DNA from: Bacteroidota bacterium
GTDB taxonomy: Bacteria; Bacteroidota; Bacteroidia; AKYH767-A; OLB10
Assembly (NCBI GenBank): GCA_016699635.1
Contig: CP064983.1
Location: forward strand, 62,001 to 126,000
Direction: 5' to 3'
DNA: 64,000 bases
Part shown: positions 27,216 through 37,314 of the stretch, one piece after another
Layout of the letters: every line of letters begins with the position of its first letter
Numbering within the stretch: position 1 is the first letter of the stretch
Made by a program: the position numbers and the translations under genes
Notes under the pieces: model-generated
The model's input: only the letters and a program-made list of their open reading frames with translations
The model's database searches: none
Told to the model about the DNA's origin: nothing

Positions 27216-28142
27216 CTCTACAAGGCCTCGTCCGGTTTTCTTTACTTTATCTTGCTTACGTAGCTCTTCAACAATTTTATCCAAAACGCCATTAATAAAT
27301 ACCTTGCTCTGTGGTGTACTGTAATCTTTAGAAATATCAATATATTCGTTGAGGGTAACTTTTACAGGTATCTGATCAAATTTCAACACTTCTGTAACAG
27401 CCATTTTAAGCATAATCATATCGCTTAATGCAATGCGGTCAACTTCCCAATTTTTGGTGCGCTCAGCAATAATAGAAGTCCACTCTTTATCATTCTTAAT
27501 CGTTTCCTTCAGAAGTCTGATCATAAAATCGCGATCATCGGCCTCGTCTTTAAATAATGGTAAAATTGCCTGTTGATCTGTAGTATAAAATTGTCTGATA
27601 GTTTTCACCACCATAACATGTGCCAGTTCAAGGCTCTCTGCCCACCAGATGTTCTTTTCTTCAATAACACCATTGATAGATTCCGATTGCTGCACTTCTT
27701 CTTTATACAATTTCAGCAGCCAATCCATTTCTACAACCTCTGTATTGGTCATAGTAAACTCACGATATGCCGGATGCTGTCTTAATTTATAAAAACATTT
27801 TCCAACAGCTTCCATATCGGCCTGCCAACTGATTTTATACTTCTTGCAATTATCTAAAAACTGCTCATCGTTTTTCAACCATGATATAAATTCAGTCTTT
27901 TCAAAAGAGCGAACAAATTCTCTTTTATTGACTATAAACTTTGATGCTACATCAATGCGATACAACTGTTCTTGCTCTGCAAGTTCAATCAACAATTGCA
28001 AAAGGGCAAGGTATAGTTCATAAAGGCGGCTGGTTCCTTCAACAAGTTCTTTTTCAGCTTTGGTCACATTATATCCTTCACTCTGAAAATAAGTATATAA
28101 TACCTGCAATACCCGAATCCTTAAATGACGTCTGGCTAACAT
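27210..28142 (-). CDS. nusB: Transcription antitermination factor NusB (long Bacteroidota form)
   Basis: NusB binds boxA RNA with NusE to allow full-length rRNA transcription. The 310-residue protein is about twice the length of the E. coli form. It starts RRHLRIRVLQVLYTYFQSEG, the canonical N-terminus. An inserted helical middle follows, and the C-terminal NusB fold has WEVDRIALSDMIMLKMAVTE, then IPVKVTLNEYIDISKDYSTPQ and SKVFINGVLDKI. Long forms of this kind are usual in Bacteroidota. No frameshift is present. Its stop lies in the stem-loop at 27177-27215. Confidence 0.92.
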   Translation of the reverse strand: MLARRHLRIRVLQVLYTYFQSEGYNVTKAEKELVEGTSRLYELYLALLQLLIELAEQEQLYRIDVASKFIVNKREFVRSFEKTEFISWLKNDEQFLDNCKKYKISWQADMEAVGKCFYKLRQHPAYREFTMTNTEVVEMDWLLKLYKEEVQQSESINGVIEEKNIWWAESLELAHVMVVKTIRQFYTTDQQAILPLFKDEADDRDFMIRLLKETIKNDKEWTSIIAERTKNWEVDRIALSDMIMLKMAVTEVLKFDQIPVKVTLNEYIDISKDYSTPQSKVFINGVLDKIVEELRKQDKVKKTGRGLVEN

Positions 28143-28189
28143 AAATTATTAAATCTAATAAGAACGAAAAAGTTTTTCTTTACTATAAA

Positions 28190-29274
28190 TTATTTACCTC
28201 CATAAATACGTTTCTCTGCCATTTGCATAGCAGCTACCAGTGTAGGGATTTTCTCTGTTTTAGATTTTTTGAAAATCTCTAAGGTAACATTGTATATATG
28301 TTCTGTTTGTTTTAACGCTTCTGCACGGCTGAATTTCTTCAACTCGCTGTAAACATTAATCAGTCCACCTGCATTAATTAAAAAGTCAGGCGCCCATAAT
28401 ATGCCTTTGTCCATAAGCATTTTGCTATGTACAACTTCATCTGCCAACTGATTATTTGCTGCACCGGAAACGATAGCACACTTAAGCTTACTAATATTTT
28501 CAGTGTTCAGCGTTGCACCTAATGCACATGGTGCATAAATATCAACATCTAAAGAAAAAATACTGTCAGGAGCTACAACCTCTGCTTTATAAGTTGTTGC
28601 TACTTGCTGCAATGCATCTTTGTTGATATCCGTAACATATACTTTGGCACCTTCTTCTGTAAGGTGTTTAACTAAGTTGCTTCCAACATGACCTGCACCC
28701 TGCACACACACTTTTTACCACTTAGGCTGTCATTTCCCCACACTTCTTTTGCTGAAGCTTTCATTCCCATATAAACACCATAGGCTGTCACCGGTGATGG
28801 ATCGCCACTGCCACCCATTGACTCAGGAAGTCCTGTAACATGCTTGGTTTCTTTGGAAATATATTCCATATCTTTTGTAGATGTACCTACATCTTCTGCA
28901 GTAATATATCTCCCGCTTAATGAGTTCACATATTGTCCAAACTTTCTGAATAAGGCTTCTGTTTTATCCTTTTTGCTATCACCAATAATAACTGCCTTTC
29001 CACCTCGATTAAGTCCTGAAATAGCTGCTTTGTAGGTCATTCCACGCGATAAACGAAGCACATCTGTCAAGGCATCGTTTTCATTCTGATACATCCACAT
29101 ACGTGTTCCGCCAAGTGCAGGACCTAAATTGGTATTATGAATGGCAATAATAGCCTTTAAACCGGTTTCATGGTCATAACAAAACACCACCTGTTCGTGT
29201 TTCATCTCAGTAACTTGTGAAAAAACACTATTGGCTGTTGCTATGGTTTCTTTCATTTCTTTTACTTCAATCAT
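28190..29274 (-). CDS. Glu/Leu/Phe/Val dehydrogenase, leucine-dehydrogenase type (one frameshift)
   Basis: This NAD-dependent oxidative deaminase of branched-chain amino acids has about 361 residues. The substrate-binding region is HNTNLGPALGGTRMWMYQNE. The catalytic-lysine region is LSRGMTYKAAISGLNRGGKAV, and DVGTSTKDMEYI follows. The Rossmann motif is VCVQGAGHVGSNLVKHL. The frame breaks near 28715; adding one A to the run GGTAAAAAGTG restores SGKKVCVQGAGHVG, a homopolymer contraction. A 5' untranslated region of about 60 bases contains a 7-bp hairpin directly at the expected transcript start. Confidence 0.92.
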
Positions 29275-29323
29275 TTACAATGTTTTTATCTGATTGTTAA
29301 TTCAGTTTAATTTGCAACCCCAA

Positions 29324-29349
29324 CGACCTGCAAACAGGTCGCAAAAGTA
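29324..29349 (-). promoter_or_regulatory. Promoter box and 5'-terminal hairpin of the leucine dehydrogenase gene
   Basis: TACTTTTG (minus strand, 29342-29349) matches TAnnTTTG. Immediately downstream is a perfect 7-bp dyad, CGACCTG/CAGGTCG, with a 4-base loop (29324-29341). It covers the predicted transcription start and could be an operator or an mRNA 5' stabilising hairpin. Confidence 0.6.
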
Positions 29350-29383
29350 GTTTTTTTTTGCTCTGAACAAAAATTTCATTTAC

Positions 29384-31137
29384 ATGTCCGATCTGTTAAC
29401 ATTAAATCGCTTTTTCGTAAAATACAGAGGAAGGCTTGCTCTTGGGCTCATTTTCGTACTCTTAGCCAACTATTTCGGCCTTTTACCAGCACAAATAACC
29501 CGAAAAGCAATAGATTTTATTTCAACTGGCACACACCATAATTATTCCGATTCGGCCAAAACTTTAACATTTTATGCATTAGGCATTTTTGGAGTAGTCT
29601 TTCTACGTGGCGTCCTACTGTTTCTGATGCGTCAAACCATCATTGTCATGTCGAGGCACATTGAATTTGATATGAAAAATGAGATTTATGATCAGTATCA
29701 AAAACTTGATATGCACTTTTATGCACATGCCAATACTGGCGACCTTATGAACAGAATTAGTGAAGATGTGAGCCGTGTGCGTATGTACACCGGTCCGGCT
29801 ATAATGTACTTAGTCAATATTACTGTGATGATAATTGTGGTTTTTATTGCCATGATGAACATCAGTCCGGGCTTAACATTAGTTGTGCTATTTCCACTGC
29901 CGCTGCTTGTTATCCTGATTTATTACGTGCAGAAAATCATCAACACCAAAAGCGAAAAAGTTCAGGAGGCATTAAGTACACTCTCTACCAACGTACAGGA
30001 ATCTTTTGCAGGAATTCGGATAGTTAAATCTTTTTCTAAAGAAAATGACTTTGCAGCTTTATTTCATAATCAGGCAAAAAATTATTTTACACAAACAATG
30101 CAACTGGCACGTATCAATGCATTGTTTATTCCTGCCATCATGTTGCTTGTAGGTATTAGCTCTGTTACAGTAATTTATTATGGTGGAATTTTGGTTGATG
30201 AAAAGCAAATCACCTATGGAAATATTGCAGAGTTTGTTATTTATCTCAATATGCTTATGTGGCCAGTAGGTATGCTGGGGTGGATTATTACACTTATCCA
30301 AAGAGCAGATGCCAGTCAGCGCAGAATTAACAGTTTTTTGCATACAGAGCCTGAAATTCAGTGCAACAACACAGGAATAGTTCCAGACAAAATTAAATCC
30401 ATAGAATTAAATAATATTTCATTTTCATTCGAAAAAACAACGATTCTGCATTGGAAAATATTAATCTGCAGCTCTCAACGGGGAAAGTCATAGCTGTAGT
30501 TGGAACAACAGGCTCCGGTAAAACTACTATTGCAAATCTAATGTCGAGGCTCTACGATCCAACACAAGGAGAAATTTTGGTTAACGATATTCCACTTAAA
30601 AATATTAACCTTGAATGGTGGCGCAGGCAGGTTGGCTTCATCACGCAGGATGTACTTTTGTTTTCTGATACCATTGCCAACAATATTGCATTTGGAATAA
30701 AGGAGCACAATTCAGAAACGTTGACAGAGGCTGCAAAAACAGCTATGGTTTATGAGGAAATAGTTCATTTTAAAGATGGCTTTAACACCATGCTCGGTGA
30801 ACGTGGTGTTAATCTTAGTGGAGGACAGAAACAACGCATATCCATTGCACGTGCCATTATGAAACAGCCACAGTTCTTGATTCTTGATGATTGTCTTTCT
30901 GCACTCGACACCGGCACAGAAGAACAATTGTTGCAAAACCTGTTACCCTATTTCCAACATCGCATAACATTAATTTTAGGTCATCGCATTTCATCTGTTA
31001 AACATGCCGATGAAATAATTGTATTGCATCAGGGCAAAATACTTGAGCGTGGCACACATCTGTCATTGCTGCAACAAAATGGCTTTTATTCAAAATTGGT
31101 TACCGAGCAAATTAAAAAACAGGAAGTCAAATCCTGA
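29384..31137 (+). CDS. ABC exporter, transmembrane plus ATPase half-transporter (one frameshift)
   Basis: The protein has about 585 residues. An N-terminal six-helix membrane domain (LALGLIFVLLANYFGLLPAQ and others) is followed by an ATPase domain with Walker A VGTTGSGKTT, signature LSGGQKQRISIARA and Walker B FLILDDCLSALD. The residue after the Walker B Asp is Asp instead of the usual catalytic Glu. This is seen in the degenerate site of heterodimeric exporters, so it may need a partner, but none is adjacent. The frame breaks near 30437; adding one A to CGAAAAAACAACG gives FEKNNDSALENINLQLSTGK. The substrate is unknown (lipid or drug type). Confidence 0.92.
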
Positions 31138-31211
31138 TTTTCTGTAAACATATCAACTGCCAATAAACTATGTTTGCATAAATAAAGTTGATTGATTTTA
31201 TTTGCCTTCGG

Positions 31212-32062
31212 ATGAATACATATATAGCCATACATTGTAAAGTAGAACCTGTTCAGCCATTCAGTGAAATACTGATAGCCCAACTCGCTGAAATCGGTTT
31301 TGAAATGTTTGAAGAAAAAGAAGATGGCTTTGATGGATATATCAGGAAAGAAAATTTTAATGAGTCCTTATTAGAAACAATAGAATTTTTGCAGCCAAAC
31401 GATTTTTTGCTCTGTAAGACTGGCAGTTAGAAGAAATAGAAAGTCAAAACTGGAATGAAGAATGGGAAAAAAATTATCCGCCAATAAGAGTTAAAAATAT
31501 TTATGTGCGAGCTCCATTTCATCCTGATGCAACAGAGAGTGATCTTGAAATTATCATTCAGCCTAAAATGGCATTTGGCACAGGGCATCATGCCACAACT
31601 GCTATGATGATGGAACTGATGTTGGAAGCTAATATTGCTGATAAACGTGTTCTTGATATGGGGTGTGGCTCAGGCATTCTGGCAATACTTGCATCCAAAC
31701 TTGGTTGTAGTTCTGCAACTGCCATTGATAACGACCCAAACTGTGTGCTTAACAGTATTGAGAATCTTGAAAATAATAAAATCAGAAACGTTGAAGTGCT
31801 GCAGGGTGATGCATCATCACTTATAGATTTAAAATTTGAAGTTATACTTGCCAATATAAACCGGAATATTTTATTGGACGATATTGCATCTTACAATAAT
31901 GCATTGCCTGATGGAGGTCAGTTGTTGGTGAGTGGTTTTCTGACAGAAGATGTTGAACTTATCACACAATCATTTGGAAAATATGGTTTGAAACTTTCAA
32001 GCATGAAGCAAAATCAGAACTGGGTAGCCATACATTTTTTCAAAACCCATTCCGCTAAATGA
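31212..32062 (+). CDS. prmA: Ribosomal protein L11 methyltransferase (one frameshift)
   Basis: PrmA trimethylates ribosomal protein L11 with S-adenosylmethionine. It starts at ATG 31212 (MNTYIAIHCKVEP). The N-terminal L11-binding domain runs through PFSEILIAQLAEIGFEMFEE. Then come NWNEEWEKNYPPI and the catalytic domain with KMAFGTGHHATTAMMMELML, RVLDMGCGSGILAILAS and VILANINRNILL. The frame breaks near 31420 between FLLCKTG and WQLEEIESQNW. The total of about 283 residues is normal. Its last bases overlap the start of the MFS transporter. Confidence 0.93.
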
Positions 32063-33321
32063 GCGAACATAAGGAAACTAAAAATCCGTTAAATATCATT
32101 GTCATTGTAGCCGCATTAGGCTATTTTGTTGACATCTATGATTTGATTCTATTCGGTATTGTACGTACGCCAAGCCTTAACGGCCTGGGCATTACCGATC
32201 CTGATTTAGTAACAGCGTATGGCTTACACCTTTTAAGTTATCAGATGATCGGTATGCTCATTGGTGGATTGCTTTGGGGGATTATGGGTGATAAAAAAGG
32301 TCGTGTTTCCGTTTTATTCGGTTCTATTATCATGTACTCTATTGCCAATATTGCTAACGCTTATGTAAAAGAGATTGCAGATTATACTTCTTCATCAATA
32401 ATAAATACCTATACAGTTTTACGGTTTATTGCAGGTGTAGGATTAGCAGGAGAACTAGGAGCAGGAATAACTTTGGTAAATGAAACCATGACTAAAGAAC
32501 ATCGTGGTTATGGGACTATGATTGTAGTTTCATTTGGTGTTTTGGGAGCAGTTTTTGCAAATATTCTCGGACACTTTGTAACATGGCAATCATCATACAT
32601 TATTGGCGGTGTAATGGGATTGGTTTTACTGTTTCTGAGAATTGGTGTTTATGAAAGTGGCATGTTTAAAAATCTTCAGGTGCATAGCCGTGAACGCGGT
32701 AATCTGATGATGCTATTCAATAACAGAAAAAGATTCTTAACCTATCTGAGTAGTATTGCCGTGGGAGTACCAATCTGGTACATGATTGGAATGTTAGTTG
32801 TTTTTTCACCTGAAATTGCAAAAATGAATGGCATCACAGGCGTTAATGGTGGTGATGCTATTATGTATTTCTATTTAGCAACCTGTATTGGCGATTTTTT
32901 AAGTGCATACTGGAGTCAGAAATTAAAAAGCAGAAAAAAAGTATTAGCGTTGTATCTCTTACTTGCTATTTGTATTACCCCTGTTTACCTCTACATGATG
33001 AGCCATGCTACTATTGCGGTATTTTATTTTATATGTGCTCTGTTAGGATTTGCATCGGGCTATTGGGCAGTTTTCGTTACAACAGCATCAGAACAGTTTG
33101 GAACCAACATCAGAGCTACAGTAACAACAACAGTACCCAATATGGTACGTGGGTCGTTGGCAATTTTAACTTTACTTCTGTCCTATTTCCGTGATAGTCT
33201 GCAAATGTCAATGATTGATGCTATGTTTTTAGTAGGTATAATTTCAATAGCAGGAGCTTTCTTATCTTTGTTTGGCATAAAAGAAAGTTATGCTAAAGAC
33301 TTGAATTATATTGAAAGTTAA
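32059..33321 (+). CDS. Major facilitator superfamily transporter
   Basis: The 420-residue inner-membrane transporter has about 12 hydrophobic segments. The first loop has the MFS signature GGLLWGIMGDKKGRVSVLFGS (a GxxxDxxGR-type motif), and segment 4 has GVGLAGELGAGITLVNE. The internal repeat is of the metabolite:proton symporter type. The start overlaps the prmA stop by 4 bases and its stop abuts the next start (33322), so it is cotranscribed with prmA and the CoA-binding protein. The substrate cannot be predicted from sequence alone. Confidence 0.9.
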   Translation: MSEHKETKNPLNIIVIVAALGYFVDIYDLILFGIVRTPSLNGLGITDPDLVTAYGLHLLSYQMIGMLIGGLLWGIMGDKKGRVSVLFGSIIMYSIANIANAYVKEIADYTSSSIINTYTVLRFIAGVGLAGELGAGITLVNETMTKEHRGYGTMIVVSFGVLGAVFANILGHFVTWQSSYIIGGVMGLVLLFLRIGVYESGMFKNLQVHSRERGNLMMLFNNRKRFLTYLSSIAVGVPIWYMIGMLVVFSPEIAKMNGITGVNGGDAIMYFYLATCIGDFLSAYWSQKLKSRKKVLALYLLLAICITPVYLYMMSHATIAVFYFICALLGFASGYWAVFVTTASEQFGTNIRATVTTTVPNMVRGSLAILTLLLSYFRDSLQMSMIDAMFLVGIISIAGAFLSLFGIKESYAKDLNYIES

Positions 33322-33687
33322 ATGACACAAAAGAAAACATTAGTGCTGGGTGCTTCAACAAATCCCGCACGATATTCAAACAAAGCCATTTTAAAACTGC
33401 GCTACTACAAACATCCCGTGGTAGCAATAGGCGGCAAGCCCGAAAAAGTAGAAGATATTACTATTGAAACGGGAAATGTAAAATTTAAAGATATTGATAC
33501 TGTTACAATGTATCTTAATGCAGAGCGGCAAAAATCATTGGAAGACTACATTTTATCTCTTAAGCCAAAAAGAATAATTTTTAATCCAGGAGCAGAAAAC
33601 GAATCACTTAAAACTAAAGCAGAAAAGCAAGGTATTGAATGTGTGGAAGCATGCACATTGGTGATGCTCACCATTGGGGCTTACTGA
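33322..33687 (+). CDS. CoA-binding domain protein (CoA_binding_2 type)
   Basis: The 121-residue protein is a single Rossmann-like domain. It has the N-terminal KKTLVLGASTNPARYSNKAI, the middle strand HPVVAIGGKPEKVEDI and the later PKRIIFNPGAENESL and GIECVEACTLVML. This is the small stand-alone CoA-binding family, whose precise function is not known. It directly follows the MFS stop with no gap. Confidence 0.88.
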   Translation: MTQKKTLVLGASTNPARYSNKAILKLRYYKHPVVAIGGKPEKVEDITIETGNVKFKDIDTVTMYLNAERQKSLEDYILSLKPKRIIFNPGAENESLKTKAEKQGIECVEACTLVMLTIGAY

Positions 33688-33974
33688 TTTTCGTTAATCC
33701 TTACAGGCTCTTTCAGTTCTTTCTTCCTGTCACCGCCTTCGGTGCAAGCACCAACTTTTTTAATACAACGTGGACTTTTTCTTTGTTGCATGTTTGAATT
33801 TCCTTTATCATGTACATCATTCGATTTATGAATCATGATTACAGGAGTGTTGTTAATCTCTCTAACCTCTGCAGGACGTCCACCGGTTTTTATTGGGCGA
33901 GCCTGATCCTGACCCAATGCACTCTGAGTCAGAAATAAACAGGATGAAAATAAAACCAGATTGTAAATATTCAT
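33681..33974 (-). CDS. Small secreted protein of unknown function
   Basis: With ATG 33974 as start, the protein has about 97 residues. The signal peptide is MNIYNLVLFSSCLFLTQSALGQ. The mature part is polar and basic, with two Cys (SPRCIKKVGACTEGG), and ends KEPVRINENQ. I do not recognise a family. It lies 47 bases downstream of the sensor kinase gene on the same strand, so it may share its transcript. It overlaps the end of the plus-strand CoA-binding gene by 7 bases. Confidence 0.6.
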   Translation of the reverse strand: MNIYNLVLFSSCLFLTQSALGQDQARPIKTGGRPAEVREINNTPVIMIHKSNDVHDKGNSNMQQRKSPRCIKKVGACTEGGDRKKELKEPVRINENQ

Positions 33975-34021
33975 TTTGTTGTTGTAATGTGAAAGCAAAT
34001 TTACGACATTGCCGGTGAAAT

Positions 34022-35353
34022 TCAAGTGAAAGGTTCTATAGGAAATTCAACTCTGAATGTGGTGCCTTTGTTTGCTTCCGATTCTACATGAAGATTTAAA
34101 CGATGAAAATCAGAAATGGTTTTAACAATAGCTAATCCTAATCCAAAACTTGGCTCTGTTGACTTATTAAATTTCTTAAACCTATCGAAAATATGTGTGA
34201 GATTCTCTTTTGCTATACCAACGCCTGTATCTCTGATTGCAACCACAAAAACATTACTCTGTTTGGTAGCACTAATATCAATCTGTCCATTTTCTACATT
34301 ATACTTAATAGCATTAGTAATGATATTACTAAAAAGTGTATAGAGCAAAGTTCTATTTGCATTCTGGATTTCAAACTCATCCAAATGCTGCATGTAAAGT
34401 CTGATATTTTTAGTACTTAAATGCTCTTGAAAATCTTCTGCAATTTCCTGAAGTAGTGCTTTTATATTCACGGTTTCATTTTTCAAAAACTGTTCATTAT
34501 CAATTTTTGAAATCATCAGCAATGATTTGATGATTTTACTCATCCTGTTCAGCTTTCTGATTGAATCATCGAGTTTATCAGCTACATCATCATCAATTTT
34601 TTCATCCATGAGCATATTTTCAAATCTAGTTTTCAGAATAGAAATTGGTGTCTGTAACTCATGCGATACATTTGAGATAAACTCTTTCTCAGTCATAAAT
34701 GCCGCTTTAATACGTTGCATCAACTCTGTAATGCTAATATCTAACTGTTGAAACTCAAGCGTTGAAGTCTCTACAGGAACATCATTAAAGTGTACCGGGT
34801 CTTTAGTGCCTTTAAGTTTTCGCTCCACAATTTCGTTTAACGGGCGCAACAAAAGTCGTGCATAGCCTACATCAACAAATATTGAAACAATAATGGTGAG
34901 AATGGTAGCCCAAAGAGCCACTTTACTAATCGTGTTTTTAAGTTTATTGAGTGAGTCAATCCCCTCGCCTATTTGCAAACTGTAAATCTGATTGTCGTAA
35001 ATAAATGACTGCCGGATGATGCGGTGATTCAACTTCTCTCCATCAATTTCCCACTCTTCGTTGGTAATTACTGTAGGCTTAACATCTTTCATTCCCGATA
35101 GTGGTTCTATCAGAATAAATTCTTCTTTAAGGATATTGTAACTTTCAAAAGTACAGTCAGACTCGCGTGCAATGTCATTGAGTCCACCTTTTTCAATGAT
35201 ACGCAACACTTTTGATGTACGCGCCTTTAACCTTTGATCAATATGATTATAAACAACCTTTTCTACAATAAAAGGCATTAATGCCCCGAATGCCAGCACC
35301 ACAAGTGCCTTACTCAGGGCATTATAAATAGCAAGTTTTAACTGGAGCTTCAT
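34022..35353 (-). CDS. Sensor histidine kinase
   Basis: This 443-residue inner-membrane kinase has an N-terminal membrane helix (ALVVLAFGALMPFIVEKVV) and a periplasmic sensor of about 120 residues. A second helix follows (VALWATILTIIVSIFVDVGYA) and then a HAMP-like linker (LLRPLNEIVE). The phospho-acceptor motif is FISNVSHELQTPISIL. The ATPase domain has the N-box LFSNIITNAIKYNVENG, the G1 box IRDTGVGIAKENL and the G2 box FGLGLAIVKTISDF. It is paired with the response regulator 22 bases upstream. The signal is unknown. Confidence 0.95.
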   Translation of the reverse strand: MKLQLKLAIYNALSKALVVLAFGALMPFIVEKVVYNHIDQRLKARTSKVLRIIEKGGLNDIARESDCTFESYNILKEEFILIEPLSGMKDVKPTVITNEEWEIDGEKLNHRIIRQSFIYDNQIYSLQIGEGIDSLNKLKNTISKVALWATILTIIVSIFVDVGYARLLLRPLNEIVERKLKGTKDPVHFNDVPVETSTLEFQQLDISITELMQRIKAAFMTEKEFISNVSHELQTPISILKTRFENMLMDEKIDDDVADKLDDSIRKLNRMSKIIKSLLMISKIDNEQFLKNETVNIKALLQEIAEDFQEHLSTKNIRLYMQHLDEFEIQNANRTLLYTLFSNIITNAIKYNVENGQIDISATKQSNVFVVAIRDTGVGIAKENLTHIFDRFKKFNKSTEPSFGLGLAIVKTISDFHRLNLHVESEANKGTTFRVEFPIEPFT

Positions 35354-35375
35354 CTCCCGCCAAAGGTAATGTTAA

Positions 35376-36053
35376 TCATTGGGCATTTAATCTGTAGCCA
35401 ATACCGCGAACTGTTTCAAACCATTCGATAGGTGCATGTGCAGCTAATTTTTTACGAAGGTTTTTTACGTGGACATCAATATAGTTAGAATCGTAATCGT
35501 CATCCATGACATCGCCCCAGATGTGTTCTGTTAATTGTGAACGAGATAAAACACGGCCTTTATGCAATGCCAGATAATGCAATAAGTCAAACTCTTTCTT
35601 AGTCAAAACAACAGGTGCATCTTCGAAAGTCAGCGTACGGTTCTGATAGTCCATCATGAATCCGTTGATATCAATTATTTGAACTTTAAGTCCATGCTTT
35701 CTTCTTAAAATAGCCTGCATGCGCGCATGTAGTTCAGGAAGTGAAAACGGTTTGGCTAAGTAATCATCAGCACCTAAATCCAGACCCAGAATTTTATCGT
35801 CTGTTTCGCTTCTTGCTGTCAGTACAATGAATGCACTGTCAATAGCATTCTTCTTGGCTTCTTTTAAAATTTCAAAGCCATTGGTATCGGGCAAACCAAT
35901 ATCCAATAAAACAAAATCGTAGGAGTTTACCCACATCATTTCTAATGCTTTGGCACCGGTAAATGCAACATCGCAATGCAAGCCCTGTTTTGTCAGGTAA
36001 ATTTCCATTTCATGAGATAAACTGCGTTCATCTTCGACAATTAATACATTCAT
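35376..36053 (-). CDS. OmpR/PhoB-family response regulator
   Basis: The 225-residue protein has a receiver domain with acidic pocket E7/D8, phospho-acceptor Asp51 (FVLLDIGLPDTNG), the switch Thr in FIVLTAR and the conserved Lys in DDYLAKPFSLPELHAR. The C-terminal winged helix has LTKKEFDLLHYLALHKGRVLSR and the recognition-helix region DYDSNYIDVHVKNLRKKL. It should activate or repress genes on phosphorylation by the adjacent kinase. A 16-bp palindrome beside its own promoter suggests autoregulation. Confidence 0.96.
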   Translation of the reverse strand: MNVLIVEDERSLSHEMEIYLTKQGLHCDVAFTGAKALEMMWVNSYDFVLLDIGLPDTNGFEILKEAKKNAIDSAFIVLTARSETDDKILGLDLGADDYLAKPFSLPELHARMQAILRRKHGLKVQIIDINGFMMDYQNRTLTFEDAPVVLTKKEFDLLHYLALHKGRVLSRSQLTEHIWGDVMDDDYDSNYIDVHVKNLRKKLAAHAPIEWFETVRGIGYRLNAQ

Positions 36054-36087
36054 AATTTCTGTGTTTTGAAAGGTTAAAAATAAAAAA

Positions 36088-36112
36088 CTTCATGTACATG
36101 AAGACAAAAATA
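36088..36112 (-). promoter_or_regulatory. Promoter and palindromic operator candidate of the two-component operon
   Basis: The perfect 16-bp palindrome CTTCATGTACATGAAG (36088-36103) lies one base from a TATTTTTG box (minus strand, 36105-36112; TAnnTTTG). The palindrome covers the predicted transcription start of the response regulator mRNA, a position suited to repression. Confidence 0.6.
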
Positions 36113-36135
36113 CTGCCGAAATATGAAGAAACCGA

Positions 36136-37314
36136 TTAATCGTTCAATGCGTTCAGCAATATTTCACATGAACGTTCAATGAGTTGATTGCTTATCGTTA
36201 AAGGAGGCGCTATTCTCAGACAATTTGGTGCAAATAAAAACCAGTCGGTAAACAAGCCGTTGTCAATGCACTTTCTGATGGTATCCAAACAAACTTTTTC
36301 AGATTCAAATTCTAATGCAAGTAATAACCCTTTTCCCGAAACAGATTTAATTTTAGGATGCTTTAATAATTTTCGGAAAAGCATTTCTTTTACTTCTACA
36401 TTATCATAAAGTTTTTGTTCAGTCAATTGAGCGAATGCTGCCATTCCTGCTGCACAACAAACCGGATGCCCGCCAAAAGTGGTTATATGACCCAGAACAG
36501 GGTTGTGCGTTAACTTGTCCATTGTTTTCTTAGATGAGATAAATGCACCTAAAGGCATTCCGCCACCTAATGCTTTTCCTAAAACTAAAATATCGGGAAT
36601 AATATCATAATTTTCAAAGGCAAACGACTTACCTGTTCTGCCCAATCCGGTCTGACATTCATCAACAACTAACAGAATATTTTTCTCTCTGCAAATTCGC
36701 ACAACATTATTTACAAAATCGTATGTTAGTGGCTTACATCCTTCTTCGGCCTTCACCAATTCCATGATGATACACGATGTGTTTTCGTTCAACACATCAA
36801 AGTCAGGTTTTGTCGGGTCAATAAATTTAACACCCGGTATTAAAGGCCTGAACGCTGATGAAAAATATTCATTACTCATAAGACTCAATGAGCCTTGTGT
36901 GCTGCCATGATAGGAATTAGTTAATGCAACAATTTCATTCCTTCCTGTAGTTCTTTTGGCTAACTTCATAGCCCCCTCTATGGCTTCGGTTCCGGAATTT
37001 ACGAAGTAGGTGCAATTTAAATTTGGTGGTAAATGCGATGCAAGCAAGCTTGCAAACAAGGTCTGCGGGCTTTCTATCAATTCGCCATAAACCATTATGT
37101 GACTATATTGCTCTATTTGTTTTTTGACAGCCTCATTGATAGCAGAATTATTATGACCTAAGTTACATACAGAAATACCGGCAATTAAATCAATGTATTC
37201 TTTTCCTTTATCATCATATAAAAAACAACCATCGGCACGCACAATATGCAACGCCAGTGGCGCCTGACTTGTTTGCGCAACGTGTTGCAAAAAAAGTTGC
37301 CGGTGATTAATCAT
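36136..37314 (-). CDS. Class III (ornithine/acetylornithine-type) aminotransferase
   Basis: This PLP-dependent transaminase has about 392 residues from ATG 37314 (MINHRQLFLQHVAQ). An upstream in-frame ATG at 37359 lies deep inside the previous gene and is less likely. Motifs are IDLIAGISVCNLGHN, YFVNSGTEAIEGAMKLAKR and LLVVDECQTGLGRTGKSFAF. The PLP-lysine region is ILVLGKALGGGMPLGAFIS, and HITTFGGHPVCCAAGMAAF follows. The exact substrate (acetylornithine, ornithine or another omega-amino donor) is not fixed by these motifs. It overlaps the end of the inositol phosphatase gene by 8 bases. Confidence 0.93.
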   Translation of the reverse strand: MINHRQLFLQHVAQTSQAPLALHIVRADGCFLYDDKGKEYIDLIAGISVCNLGHNNSAINEAVKKQIEQYSHIMVYGELIESPQTLFASLLASHLPPNLNCTYFVNSGTEAIEGAMKLAKRTTGRNEIVALTNSYHGSTQGSLSLMSNEYFSSAFRPLIPGVKFIDPTKPDFDVLNENTSCIIMELVKAEEGCKPLTYDFVNNVVRICREKNILLVVDECQTGLGRTGKSFAFENYDIIPDILVLGKALGGGMPLGAFISSKKTMDKLTHNPVLGHITTFGGHPVCCAAGMAAFAQLTEQKLYDNVEVKEMLFRKLLKHPKIKSVSGKGLLLALEFESEKVCLDTIRKCIDNGLFTDWFLFAPNCLRIAPPLTISNQLIERSCEILLNALND

